Assembly (NCBI RefSeq): GCF_039645565.1
Contig: NZ_CP147914.1
Span: 2,415,573-2,479,572 of the forward strand
Length of the DNA stretch: 64,000 nt
Direction of reading: 5' to 3'
Source: Sulfurimonas sp. HSL1-2
GTDB taxonomy: Bacteria; Campylobacterota; Campylobacteria; Campylobacterales; Sulfurimonadaceae
Shown here: positions 48,360 through 56,871 of the stretch, piece after piece
Numbering within the stretch: the first letter of the stretch is position 1
How the letters are laid out: every line of letters begins with the position of its first letter
Made by a program: the position numbers and the translations under genes
The notes under the pieces: model-generated
The model's input: only the letters and a program-made list of their open reading frames with translations
Told to the model about the DNA's origin: nothing
Databases searched by the model: none

Positions 48360-49282
48360 CGGCACTCCAATGCGTCATGCAGTTTCAGGAGGTTGGCATT
48401 CATCAGGCGAAAATAGTCCGCGCCGATCTCGTCGGCGGTAATATTCGCCAGCGGTTGAAGCACATCCACCCGCACGCCCGTCTCCGCAGCGAGCGACGCC
48501 ACCAGCTTGTCACTGACAAACGACTCGTAAAAGAGGGTCTTGATGCCGTGTTCGCGTACCGTATCGGTGAGTTGCGCCATCGTTTTCGCATTGGGCATCG
48601 TATCCGGAGAGAGTCCGGTAACGGCCTCTACATGGAATCCGTACCGCTCGGCAAGATAGCCGAAGGCGTTGTGGCTGACGACGATCGTGTCCAGCCCGCA
48701 GCCGCTCAGGCGTTTGCGGTAAAGGGTGTCAAGCGTCTCAAGTCGTTTGATATAGGCAGCACCGCGCTCCCGGAGTTTTCCGGCATCCAGCGCCGGAAAC
48801 GCCGAAGTGAACAGTTGTTCTGATGCTTTGACAAGCGCGATCATGTTGTCGATGTCGAGCCAGTAGTGCGGATCGGCACCGTGATGATCGTCGTCGTGCA
48901 TCTCTGCCGTTTCGTCGTGGTGCGCATGCCCCCCTTCGTGCAGCCGGACGTACCGGCTCATATCCTTCGCGTTGCCGAAAGATTCAAATGGTTCGGCCCA
49001 GGGCTCGAGGCCGGCACCGCTGTAGAGAAACAGCCGGCACTTCTCTACCCGGATCATATCCTGCGGCGTCGGTTCAAAGGTGTGGACATCCCGGCCGAAC
49101 GGGATCAGCATTGCCACCTCAGCATCCTGCTCCAGCAGGTGGCGGGCGATATCATAGAGCGCAAACGTCGTCACGACGACATCCGCTTTGCCAGCCTGCA
49201 CCTTTTTTGCGGGCACGGCGACCACCAGGGTCACCACCAAAACGATTAACAGTACCAGCAAAACAATGATCGCTTTTTTCAA
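48356..49282 (-). CDS. znuA: Zinc-binding periplasmic protein
   Basis: Solute-binding protein of the zinc importer. It has 308 residues, an N-terminal anchor or signal (residues 3-23) and the cluster A-1 fold with metal ligands in GRDVHTFEPTPQD. The acidic His-rich loop at about 115-138 (HEGGHAHHDETAEMHDDDHH) is typical of zinc-specific ZnuA. DTIVVSHNAFGYLAERYGF carries another ligand histidine. The start codon is TTG at 49282-49280, with GGAGAG upstream and a minus-strand TATAAT at 49314-49309. Confidence 0.93.
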   Translation of the reverse strand: MKKAIIVLLVLLIVLVVTLVVAVPAKKVQAGKADVVVTTFALYDIARHLLEQDAEVAMLIPFGRDVHTFEPTPQDMIRVEKCRLFLYSGAGLEPWAEPFESFGNAKDMSRYVRLHEGGHAHHDETAEMHDDDHHGADPHYWLDIDNMIALVKASEQLFTSAFPALDAGKLRERGAAYIKRLETLDTLYRKRLSGCGLDTIVVSHNAFGYLAERYGFHVEAVTGLSPDTMPNAKTMAQLTDTVREHGIKTLFYESFVSDKLVASLAAETGVRVDVLQPLANITADEIGADYFRLMNANLLKLHDALECR

Positions 49283-49308
49283 AATCTCTCCACGGCTTTC
49301 TTCCCCGA

Positions 49309-49361
49309 ATTATAGCGAAGCTTCCCGTCCCATTAAAGAATGGGGTTTTTTTCGCTATAAT
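49309..49361. promoter_or_regulatory. Divergent promoters of znuA and secG
   Basis: TATAAT on the minus strand at 49314-49309 (znuA) and on the plus strand at 49356-49361 (secG). Both lie in the same CGCTATAATTCG context. The secG leader of about 27 bases carries AAGGA. I see no Zur box that I can define with confidence. Confidence 0.6.
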
Positions 49362-49394
49362 TCGCCACTTTAAAGCGAATGATTAAGGATAACA

Positions 49395-49736
49395 ATGACT
49401 TCTTTCTTGCTGATCGTCCAGGTTGTGCTGGTGATCCTGCTGACCATCGTCGTACTGCTGCAGAAGAGCTCCAGCATCGGCCTGGGAGCCTACAGCGGTT
49501 CCAATGAATCCGTCTTCGGTGCCAAGGGTCCGGGAAGTTTCCTGGCAAAAACAACGTTCTTCTTCGGCTTCCTTTTCGTTGCCAATACGATTGCCCTGGG
49601 TTACTTCTATGCGCAGGCCGCCAACAAGTCCGTCGTCGATGAGATCGTCACACCGGTGACGGCGGCAGCTCCGGCTGCTGCGGAGAGTGCGGTTGCCCCT
49701 GCAGCCTCGGCTGCCGAAGCCAACGCCTCCAACTAA
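49395..49736 (+). CDS. secG: Preprotein translocase subunit SecG
   Basis: Small membrane subunit of the Sec translocon. The 113-residue protein has two hydrophobic segments (about 4-24 and 50-70) and the family stretch VVLLQKSSSIGLGAYSGS between them. The C-terminal tail is Ala/Pro-rich (AAPAAAESAVAPAASAAEA), which is common in Campylobacterota SecG. AAGGA precedes the ATG. It begins the secG-deacetylase-frr-pyrE run. Confidence 0.9.
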   Translation: MTSFLLIVQVVLVILLTIVVLLQKSSSIGLGAYSGSNESVFGAKGPGSFLAKTTFFFGFLFVANTIALGYFYAQAANKSVVDEIVTPVTAAAPAAAESAVAPAASAAEANASN

Positions 49737-49743
49737 TCCCGCC

Positions 49744-50685
49744 ATGCGCAGCTTCCTGCTGACTGCGCTGCTGCCGCTGGTACTCTTCGCGGACGCGCAC
49801 ATCTTTGTTTTTCACCGCTTCGGGGATGTGCGTCATGCCTCTACCAGCACCGCCATTGAGACCCTCCGTGCTGAATTCGACTATCTCAAGACGAACGGCT
49901 ACAAGGTTATCCCCCTCTCCCGCCTGGCCAAAGCCCTGAAAGAGGGTGAAGCCATTGACGACAAGTGGGTCGTCCTCACCATCGACGACAGTTACAAAAG
50001 CTTCTATGAAAACGGCCTGCCCCTCTTCAAAGAGTACGGCTACCCTTTTACCCTCTTTGTCTATGTCGCGGCGGCGGACAAGAACTACGGCGATTTCATG
50101 ACCTGGGATCAGATCCGCGATACGGCACAGTACGGCGAACTCGGCCTGCACGGCTACGGCCACAGTCATGAGTGCCACCTCGAGCCCTATAGACTCAAAG
50201 AGGACACCGACAGGGGGCTGCGTTCCTTCGCCAAGGAGCTCCGCCGCGTACCGCGCTACTACGCCTATCCCTACGGCGAATACAACCCCGAAGTCAAAGC
50301 GGGGATCGCTGATTACGGGTTCGAGCTGATCCTCAACCAGAACAGCGGCGCGGTCAACGTGGACAGCGACCCGCTTGATCTCGACCGGACGGCGCTGACC
50401 GGGGATAATCTCATCGCGCAGAAACTGAAAATCGAACGCCTGGACACCGAGTGGATCGCCCCCCTGCGGTGGCCCGAAGATGGCAGATTAAAAGAAATAC
50501 ACGCTAAAATTGCACCGACATACCGCACGGCGGAGTACTATATCAGCGGCCATGAATGGGTGCGTGTTCCCGTTGAGAACGGCGAAATTCGTGTCAAAAC
50601 CGATGTAAAGCTCGCACTGCCGCGTAGCCGGGTCTTTATCAGGGTCGGTCAGAAACAAGAAAGTATCATCTTAGTAAAGGAGTGA
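49744..50685 (+). CDS. Secreted polysaccharide deacetylase
   Basis: A 313-residue protein with a signal ([17 protein letters not shown]) and a NodB-homology deacetylase domain. Motif 1 is [10 protein letters not shown] (metal-binding Asp), motif 2 is [10 protein letters not shown] (the usual His-X3-His appears as HGYGH), and AYPYGEYN is motif 3. It should remove acetyl groups from a cell-wall or surface glycan. The ATG at 49744 is 8 bases after the secG stop; the longer frame from 49687 is secG sequence. Substrate is unknown. Confidence 0.85.
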   Translation: MRSFLLTALLPLVLFADAHIFVFHRFGDVRHASTSTAIETLRAEFDYLKTNGYKVIPLSRLAKALKEGEAIDDKWVVLTIDDSYKSFYENGLPLFKEYGYPFTLFVYVAAADKNYGDFMTWDQIRDTAQYGELGLHGYGHSHECHLEPYRLKEDTDRGLRSFAKELRRVPRYYAYPYGEYNPEVKAGIADYGFELILNQNSGAVNVDSDPLDLDRTALTGDNLIAQKLKIERLDTEWIAPLRWPEDGRLKEIHAKIAPTYRTAEYYISGHEWVRVPVENGEIRVKTDVKLALPRSRVFIRVGQKQESIILVKE

Positions 50686-50687
50686 GA

Positions 50688-51245
50688 ATGCTTGACGAAA
50701 TCTATCAAGAATGCGAAATGGATATGGAAGGTGCGCTCGAGCACATGCAAAACCTGTTCAAGACCCTGCGTACGGGGAAAGTAACGACGCAGGTCCTTGA
50801 CGGGATCAAGATCGATTATTACGGGGCGGCGACCCCGCTCTCCCAGGTGGCGACGGTCCTGGCAACGGATGCGACGACTATCACCGTCTCCCCGTGGGAA
50901 AAACCGCTGCTCAGCGCTATCGAATCCGCCATTGCCAAGGCGAATATCGGTGTCAACCCGAACAACGACGGCGAGCAGATCAAGCTTTTCTTCCCGCCGA
51001 TGACCGTCGAACAGCGCCAGGAAAGCGCCAAAAAGCTGAAGAAAATGGGTGAAGACGCGAAAGTCGCCGTCCGCAACGACCGCCGCAAAGCAAACGACAC
51101 GATCAAAAAGCTTGAGAAAGACAAAGAGATCACCGAGGACGACTCCAAACGCGCCCAGGACAACATCCAGAAGATCACGGACAAAATGGTGGCAAAGATT
51201 GATGATATCATCAAACAAAAAGAACAAGCCATCATGACGGTGTAA
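50688..51245 (+). CDS. frr: Ribosome recycling factor
   Basis: Splits post-termination ribosomes together with EF-G. The 185-residue length is exactly that of the family, with the [20 protein letters not shown] and [19 protein letters not shown] regions and a long three-helix bundle. The ATG at 50688 has AAGGAG at 50677-50682; the upstream GTG at 50682 lies inside that site. It is followed closely by pyrE. Confidence 0.96.
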   Translation: MLDEIYQECEMDMEGALEHMQNLFKTLRTGKVTTQVLDGIKIDYYGAATPLSQVATVLATDATTITVSPWEKPLLSAIESAIAKANIGVNPNNDGEQIKLFFPPMTVEQRQESAKKLKKMGEDAKVAVRNDRRKANDTIKKLEKDKEITEDDSKRAQDNIQKITDKMVAKIDDIIKQKEQAIMTV

Positions 51246-51249
51246 CGGT

Positions 51250-51858
51250 ATGGATATCAAACAGATCTACCTCGATGCCGATGCGATGCTTGAAGGCCAC
51301 TTCAAGCTCAGCTCCGGCAACCATTCGCAGTTCTACCTCCAGTCCGCCAAAGTACTCGAGGATCCGAAAACGGCCATGAAACTGGCCAATGCCCTGGCCG
51401 AGCAGATCAAGGCCAGCGGGGTGAAGATCGATACCGTCTGCTCCCCGGCGATCGGCGGCCTCATTGCCGGCTTCGCTCTGGCACAGGCCCTGGATGCCCG
51501 CTATATCTTTACCGAGCGCGTCGGCGGTGAAATGACGCTGCGCCGCGGCTTTGACGTCAAAGAGGGTGAAACCATCCTCATCTGCGAAGATATCATTACC
51601 ACCGGAGGCTCTGCCATGGAAGCGGCCGCTGCCGTCGAAGGGCTCGGCGCGAAGGTCGTCGCTTTCGCCGCCCTGGCCAACCGCGGTTTCTGCCGCCGCG
51701 AGCACAGCAGTATCGAAGCAAAACCGAACTGCAAGCTCCCCGGCGACCTCCCTTTCTTCGCCCTGGCGGACTTCGACTTCGAGATGTACGCCCCCGAGGA
51801 GTGCCCGCTCTGTGCCGCCGGCAGCGAAGCGATCAAGCCGGGCTCGCGCGGGAACTGA
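51250..51858 (+). CDS. pyrE: Orotate phosphoribosyltransferase
   Basis: Makes orotidine 5-phosphate from orotate and PRPP in pyrimidine synthesis. The 202-residue protein has the PRPP motif [17 protein letters not shown] near residue 110, preceded by the [12 protein letters not shown] loop. It lies 4 bases after frr, and the secG-to-pyrE run is probably one operon. A hairpin at 51972-51993 followed by six T residues is its likely terminator. Confidence 0.95.
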   Translation: MDIKQIYLDADAMLEGHFKLSSGNHSQFYLQSAKVLEDPKTAMKLANALAEQIKASGVKIDTVCSPAIGGLIAGFALAQALDARYIFTERVGGEMTLRRGFDVKEGETILICEDIITTGGSAMEAAAAVEGLGAKVVAFAALANRGFCRREHSSIEAKPNCKLPGDLPFFALADFDFEMYAPEECPLCAAGSEAIKPGSRGN

Positions 51859-51971
51859 CCGCCCCTCTCCCCGCCCGGAAATTTCTTTTTCCGTGCCCTT
51901 AAAAAAAAGCTTTATTTAAGTCCTTTTCTGCTCCTATATAGAATTATATATAATCAATTATTTTTATACTT

Positions 51972-51999
51972 CACACTGTGAATAACCTGTGTGTTTTTT
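51972..51999 (+). terminator. Probable terminator of the secG-pyrE run
   Basis: Short CACAC/GTGTG stem followed by TTTTTT at 51994-51999. The stem is only 5 bp with a loop of about 12 bases, so it is weak but correctly placed. Confidence 0.4.
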
Positions 52000-52195
52000 C
52001 ATCGGTCGACGACGGATAAATTTGGGGAAACGGGTTCAATGGCTGTTCAAAAAAGTATCTGCAATATAACCTCAGACCGTATTTCTTCGGTCATGAGTTG
52101 CTTATTAATTATCACGCAATTGTCTCTGGCTTGGTAAAGTAAGGGGAAAGTATACGGAGCGGTTGTTTCGTCACGATTGTTGACTGCAAGTTTTC

Positions 52196-52409
52196 GACGT
52201 TGCTTCGTAGAACGTCTATGGAGTTTTCACTATTGATTGAAAGCCTTCGGCGGTGCTTTGCACAACGGCTTTGGTTTGTGCGGAATTTCGCTTTGCTGCA
52301 TCGCACCTAAAAACACCAAGCAGCTGACTCCATCGATTGGAAGCCTTCGGCGGTCCTTCGGACATCGCCTATGGTTTCGCACCTAAAAACGCCAAGCAGT
52401 TGGCGTTTT
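52196..52409. repeat. Diverged tandem palindromic repeats
   Basis: Three related units. The first is GACGTT-loop-AACGTC (52196-52216). The second starts at GATTGAAAGCCTTCGGCGG (52234) and contains GTGC-TTT-GCAC. The third starts at GATTGGAAGCCTTCGGCGG (52335) and contains GGCG-GTCC-TTC-GGAC-AT-CGCC (52349-52369). Units two and three both continue into GCACCTAAAAACxCCAAGCAG, which in unit three forms the RNase J gene terminator and in unit two is a decayed copy of it. Confidence 0.65.
52386..52409. terminator. Bidirectional terminator downstream of the RNase J gene
   Basis: Perfect 10-bp stem AAAACGCCAA / TTGGCGTTTT with a GCAG loop. The minus strand reads TTGGCGTTTTT after the loop, giving a T5 tail 12 bases after the RNase J stop. 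The plus strand also ends in TTTTCTTT. Confidence 0.8.
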
Positions 52410-52420
52410 CTTTACGGTGC

Positions 52421-54520
52421 TCACATCACAAAGATGGTCGGTGTAATCAGCGGGTACTTTTTCATTTTGCGATAGATATGCTTTCGTACGACCTGGCGCA
52501 GATCGTTCTCCATCGCTTTGGGGTTTTCGATGATCCCCGGTTTGAGGTTGGTGAGGAAGTGTTCGAGGACGTCTTCCATCTCCTGAGCGAAAGCTTTGTC
52601 CTGCTTGTCCGGCACCAGGCCGAAACTGCTGACCTTCGGCTTGGAGATCAGGTGTGAATCCGCCTTGCTGACCTGGGCGATGATCATCACCATCCCCTCC
52701 GTCGCCATCTTCTGGCGGTCAATGACGATATCGTCTTCGATCAGGTTGTTGCTCTGGTTGTCGATGTAGGTCTTGCCGGACTTGACCGTTTTGACCTTGC
52801 GCATGTACTTCGGTGCGATTTCGACGCATTCGCCGTCGCTCATCAGGTAGATATTGCGCTCCGGTACCCCGCAGGCGATCCCCGTATCTCTGTGGCGCAT
52901 AACGTGGTTGTATTCGCCGTGGATCGGGAGGAAGAACTTCGGCTGCACCAGGCGCAGCACCAGTTTCTGCTCTTCCGCGCCGCCGTGACCGGAAACGTGG
53001 AGGTCACGGTCGCGCGCGACTTTGGCACCGGCACGCTCGAGGTGGTTGAGCATCTGCGAAATAGAACCTTCGTTCCCCGGGATCGCGCGGGAAGAGAGAA
53101 TGATCAGGTCGTTCGGCTTGATCTTGATATGGCGGTGCTCGCCGATCGCCGTGCGGAACAGTGCCGAGTTGGGCTCACCCTGTGAACCTGTCGTGACGAT
53201 CAGAACGTCCTTGTCGTTCATGCGGCTGACATCGTCGGCATCCACGAAGATGTTCTTCGGCAGCTTGATGTATTCGTACTGCATCGCCACTTCGAGGTTG
53301 CGCTCCATGGAGCGGCCGATGACACAGACCTTGCGCCCGTACTTGATCCCCGCCTGGATCGCCTGGAAGACGCGGTGAATGTTCGAACTGAACGTCGAAA
53401 GAATGATACGACCCTTCGTCTTGGAGAAGACGCGGTCGAGCGCCGGGGCGACGGAGAGCTCGCTCGGTGTCACCTCGCTGTTGTACGAGTTTGTCGAATC
53501 CGAAAGCAGTGCCAGAACACCCTGGCTGCCGTAGTGCGCCAGACGGTGCAGGTCCGCCGGGAAACCGTCAACAGGGGTATGGTCGATCTTGAAGTCACCC
53601 GTATGGATGATCGTTCCCGCTTCCGTCGTCACCGCGATCGAAGAGGAGTCGATGATGGAGTGCGTCATGTGCATCCACTCGATCTGGAAATCGTTCCCGA
53701 TCTGGTAGACGACGCGCTTTTCAATCGGGCGGAAGTAGCGGCGGAACTCTTTGAGGTGATGCTCGTCGAATTTGTTGCCGATCATCGCCAGCGGAAGCGC
53801 CGTACCGTAGAGCGGGAACTGCATCTCTTTATAGAGATAGGGTACCGCGCCGATGTGGTCTTCGTGGGCGTGGGTAATGATGACACCGACGATCTTGTCT
53901 TTGATCTCGCGGACATAGGTGAAGTCCGGGACGAGAATATCGACGCCGTGCATCTCTTCGTCCGGGAAGCTCATTCCCACGTCGATCAGGATCGCTTCGT
54001 TATCCGTTTCCATGACCATCATGTTCCCGCCGATCTCGCCGAGACCGCCCAGCGGAGTGATGCGGACCTTCGCCTTCACTTCCGTGTCGATATTCATATG
54101 CGGGTTGATACGGACGCGCTGAGACGCCTCGTTCTGGCGTGCATTTTCCAGCAGGCTCTGCTCCGTCGGTGCCGGAGCGTTGCGGCGGCGGTTGCGGCTG
54201 CCGCCGGAACGTCCGCCGCCGGTTTTACCGCGGTTTTCGCCACGGTTTTCCCCACGACTCTCTCCGCGGTTTTCGCTACGGTTCTCTCCACGGTTTTCAC
54301 CCCGGTTCTCCCCGCGGTTGCCGCCGCGGCCGCCGCGGTTGCGGTTCTGGCTCTGACCTTCGCCCTCTTTTTTCGCTTCACCCTCTTTGGGTTTCTGGCG
54401 GCTGCGGCTGCGGCTGCGGCTGGAAGAGCGGCGGCGCTGTGAGCCGTCGCGGTTCTGTGCCGGTTTGTTCTCTGTATTTTGTTTCGCTTCTGCGACAGGG
54501 GCTTGTGTTTCTTCTGACAT
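52421..54520 (-). CDS. rnj: Ribonuclease J with long RG-rich N-terminal extension
   Basis: Metallo-beta-lactamase-fold ribonuclease, the main mRNA-decay and rRNA-processing nuclease in Campylobacterota, where it pairs with the RhpA helicase in Helicobacter. The 699-residue protein has the core start VRITPLGGLGEIGGNMMVME near residue 150, the metal motif THAHEDHIGAVPYL and the beta-CASP domain with VIGRSMERNLEV. About 130 residues precede the core. They are basic, with SR-rich repeats (RRRSSSRSRSRSR) and a tandem RGEN repeat at about 68-98 (DNA 54227-54319). Such extensions in H. pylori RNase J bind RNA. It is followed by a strong terminator. Confidence 0.94.
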   Translation of the reverse strand: MSEETQAPVAEAKQNTENKPAQNRDGSQRRRSSSRSRSRSRQKPKEGEAKKEGEGQSQNRNRGGRGGNRGENRGENRGENRSENRGESRGENRGENRGKTGGGRSGGSRNRRRNAPAPTEQSLLENARQNEASQRVRINPHMNIDTEVKAKVRITPLGGLGEIGGNMMVMETDNEAILIDVGMSFPDEEMHGVDILVPDFTYVREIKDKIVGVIITHAHEDHIGAVPYLYKEMQFPLYGTALPLAMIGNKFDEHHLKEFRRYFRPIEKRVVYQIGNDFQIEWMHMTHSIIDSSSIAVTTEAGTIIHTGDFKIDHTPVDGFPADLHRLAHYGSQGVLALLSDSTNSYNSEVTPSELSVAPALDRVFSKTKGRIILSTFSSNIHRVFQAIQAGIKYGRKVCVIGRSMERNLEVAMQYEYIKLPKNIFVDADDVSRMNDKDVLIVTTGSQGEPNSALFRTAIGEHRHIKIKPNDLIILSSRAIPGNEGSISQMLNHLERAGAKVARDRDLHVSGHGGAEEQKLVLRLVQPKFFLPIHGEYNHVMRHRDTGIACGVPERNIYLMSDGECVEIAPKYMRKVKTVKSGKTYIDNQSNNLIEDDIVIDRQKMATEGMVMIIAQVSKADSHLISKPKVSSFGLVPDKQDKAFAQEMEDVLEHFLTNLKPGIIENPKAMENDLRQVVRKHIYRKMKKYPLITPTIFVM

Positions 54521-54556
54521 CCTAACTCCTTGCAGTACGCCCCTCGGGCGTCACTG

Positions 54557-55333
54557 TTAATGTAATTGTGTATAGAGTTGGTGATAGTCTGCTGTCGAGA
54601 TCTGGTGAGGACGAACGGTAGAGGGATAACCGCGAGAGGATAGTGCGGCCAGGACCTCATCTTTACCGTAGCGCGTGGAGAGATTTTTGAGCAACGTCTT
54701 GCGCGGCTGGGCAAATGCGGTTTTGAGCATCTGTTCAAACGCGTCTGACGCCCGATTCGCCGTTTTTTTCATGAGCAGGACGGCGGAATCGACTTTGGGC
54801 GGCGGGGTGAACGCTTCGGGCGGGACATGGACGAGGATACTGACCTCTGCCACGCTCTGGGCTATCACACTCAGTGCACCAAAGTTTTTCTCTCCAGGTG
54901 AAGCGGAGAACTTCTCCGCGACTTCACGCTGTACCATAACAAGCAGAAATTCGCACTTCGTATCGGCGAGGGCTTTGAGGATAATGTTCGTCGCGATGTA
55001 GTATGGCAGGTTGGCCACCAACTCGTAAGGAACATCAAGCAGCTCACTCTTCCAGTGCTCGAGGACGTCGCCGCAGTGCAGCGTCAGTCGACCGGTAGTG
55101 ATCTCATCCGTGAAAACTTCATTCAGGTGCTTGCATAGATCGGTATCGACCTCAAAAGCATCGACGCTTTTGACATCAACTAAAAACTTAGTTAAATCAC
55201 CTAAGCCAGGCCCGATCTCCGCGACGTGTCTGTCGCTCTTGGGCATCGCTTCGATGATCTTGCGCAAAACGCTCTGATCTTTCAGAAAATTCTGGCCGAA
55301 CTGTTTTTTGGCCACAATCTTTGTGTTATTCAT
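54557..55333 (-). CDS. rsmA: 16S rRNA dimethyladenosine transferase
   Basis: KsgA/RsmA dimethylates two adenines near the 16S 3' end. The 258-residue protein has FGQNFLKDQSVLRKI at the N-terminus, the SAM site VAEIGPGLGDLTKFL and the catalytic ELVANLPYYIATNI. The minus-strand TATAAT at 55344-55339 is only 5 bases before the ATG at 55333, and no ribosome site is present, so the mRNA is probably leaderless. It precedes the RNase J gene by 36 bases and may be co-transcribed, which would group two rRNA-maturation genes. Confidence 0.95.
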   Translation of the reverse strand: MNNTKIVAKKQFGQNFLKDQSVLRKIIEAMPKSDRHVAEIGPGLGDLTKFLVDVKSVDAFEVDTDLCKHLNEVFTDEITTGRLTLHCGDVLEHWKSELLDVPYELVANLPYYIATNIILKALADTKCEFLLVMVQREVAEKFSASPGEKNFGALSVIAQSVAEVSILVHVPPEAFTPPPKVDSAVLLMKKTANRASDAFEQMLKTAFAQPRKTLLKNLSTRYGKDEVLAALSSRGYPSTVRPHQISTADYHQLYTQLH

Positions 55334-55344
55334 GGCACATTATA
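55334..55344 (-). promoter_or_regulatory. -10 box directly before rsmA (leaderless candidate)
   Basis: On the minus strand TATAAT at 55344-55339 is followed by GTGCC and then ATG at 55333-55331. The expected start lies on the start codon. Confidence 0.55.
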
Positions 55345-55386
55345 CATCAATTTCCATTAACTTTGCATGGGTGCCGGGGGCAGCGG

Positions 55387-56814
55387 CTACATAAGCCCCC
55401 TCAGCATCAGGTACCAGTACATTGGTTTGAGCATGTACACGTCGAAATACCACCAGAGCATGCGCGGTTTTTCCGGCGCCAGGAACGGGATCGTCGGTGC
55501 GAATCCTTCGTAATTGAACTCGGCCATAATGATTTCGCCGTACTGGGTTTTGAGCGGACAGACCGTATAGCCGTCGAACTTCTCTTTGGGCGTTTTGCCC
55601 TGCATGACCGCCAGCAGGTTGTCCTGCAGCACCGGACCGTGGTGGCGTGCCGAACCTCCGGTTTTCCCCATCGGGATGCCGCAGACGTCACCGATACCGA
55701 AGACGTTCGGGAACCGGGGATGCTGCAGCGTATATTTGTCCACTTCGAGCCAGCCGTCGCCGCCGGCCAGCGGGGAATTGACGACGGCATCCGGCGGGCT
55801 CATCGGCGGTACGATATGGATAAAGTCGTACGGCATCTCGATGCGGTCGGATTTGCTCACCGTCTCGTACTCTTCGAGATCCTCGTCATACACCTGCTCG
55901 TCATACGCATGGACATAGGTGGCGACCTTGCCCTTTACGTCGATCGATTCGAGGTGGTGGCTGAAGTAGTTGGTGATACTGTCGTAACGCTGCTGCGCCT
56001 CACCCAGCGCATCGGCGATCGGCTTCAGGAAGAAGAGGTTCGGGAACGATGTCGTAAAAGCGTAATCGGCGGAGAGCCCCTCCTTCTTCAGGTAGTCGGC
56101 GCTGAGATAGAGGATCTTCTGCGGTGCGCCGCCGCATTTGATCGGCGTGTTGGGCTGGGTGTAGATGACCTTCGGTTTCCCGTTTTTCGCCGCCTCTTTG
56201 AGATCGTTGAACCACTCCCAGGTAATCTCCCCGCCCTTTGCAGTCCCCGCTTCGGGGTTGTTCAGGTAGACGCTGGAGATACCGTTGGTACCGATATCCG
56301 CCTCGGTGAGCCCTTTGATGGCGTCGTAGTGGCAGACGATACCCGTCGCGACAACGAGGTAATCATACGCGACCTCTTCGCCCCCGCGGGTCGTTACCCG
56401 GTTGTTATCCGGATCGAATACGGCCACTTCATCCTTGATCCACGTCACGTCGTCAGGGATGAAGTCGCTGTTGGGCTTGACAATATCCTCATGCGTATAG
56501 AGCCCCGCAGCCATAAAGATCTGTCCCGGCTGGTAGAGGTGGACCTCGTTGGGGGCGATAATCGTGATATCCGGGTCCGAAATGGCACGGTGCAGCCGTA
56601 CCAGGGCCATGATCGCACCCGATCCGCCGCCGACGATGACAATCTTCCCCTTCACATCGACGGCTTCTGCAGAGGCCGCAGGTGCGGTCGATGCAAGTAC
56701 GGACGCCGCTACCGGGGAGATCCCCATCAATTTGAGCGCATCACGTCGGCTCATACCTGTTTTTGTCAGCAGCGCATTGTCTTCGCGCTGTTCAAACAAC
56801 TCTTCGCGTTCCAT
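55387..56814 (-). CDS. Sulfide:quinone oxidoreductase / FccB-like flavoprotein with Tat signal
   Basis: A 475-residue FAD-dependent sulfide-oxidising protein. The FAD site IVIVGGGSGAIMALVRL lies at 58-74. Cysteines lie at 161 (TGIVCHYD), 227 (PIKCGGAP), 378 (GIGDVCGIP) and 419. The 161 and 378 pair is placed as in the redox-active disulfide of SQR and FccB. A twin-arginine-type signal (SRRDALKLMG, 22-31) precedes the FAD domain, which is usual for FccB but not for most SQRs. The C-terminus (WYFDVYMLKPMYWYLMLRG) is amphipathic, as in membrane-bound SQRs. No fccA cytochrome gene is adjacent, so SQR is favoured. Confidence 0.82.
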   Translation of the reverse strand: MEREELFEQREDNALLTKTGMSRRDALKLMGISPVAASVLASTAPAASAEAVDVKGKIVIVGGGSGAIMALVRLHRAISDPDITIIAPNEVHLYQPGQIFMAAGLYTHEDIVKPNSDFIPDDVTWIKDEVAVFDPDNNRVTTRGGEEVAYDYLVVATGIVCHYDAIKGLTEADIGTNGISSVYLNNPEAGTAKGGEITWEWFNDLKEAAKNGKPKVIYTQPNTPIKCGGAPQKILYLSADYLKKEGLSADYAFTTSFPNLFFLKPIADALGEAQQRYDSITNYFSHHLESIDVKGKVATYVHAYDEQVYDEDLEEYETVSKSDRIEMPYDFIHIVPPMSPPDAVVNSPLAGGDGWLEVDKYTLQHPRFPNVFGIGDVCGIPMGKTGGSARHHGPVLQDNLLAVMQGKTPKEKFDGYTVCPLKTQYGEIIMAEFNYEGFAPTIPFLAPEKPRMLWWYFDVYMLKPMYWYLMLRGLM

Positions 56815-56871
56815 CGTAGCTCCTTCTTTTTGTCCTATTGTATGACATTTCCGTCTATTCGACGAAATAAT

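Larger units (their letters stand above)
51859..52420. other. Convergent spacer with tandem palindromic units
   Basis: 562 bases between convergent pyrE and RNase J genes. The first half is AT-rich and has no gene. The second half (52190-52410) holds the repeat block described separately, ending in the bidirectional terminator of the RNase J gene. No tRNA or known structural RNA is recognised. Confidence 0.6.

Noticed and set aside
52196-52409. Integron attC site or CRISPR array
   Set aside because: There are no attC core sites and no regular spacer-repeat pattern. The units are diverged palindromes ending in a terminator.
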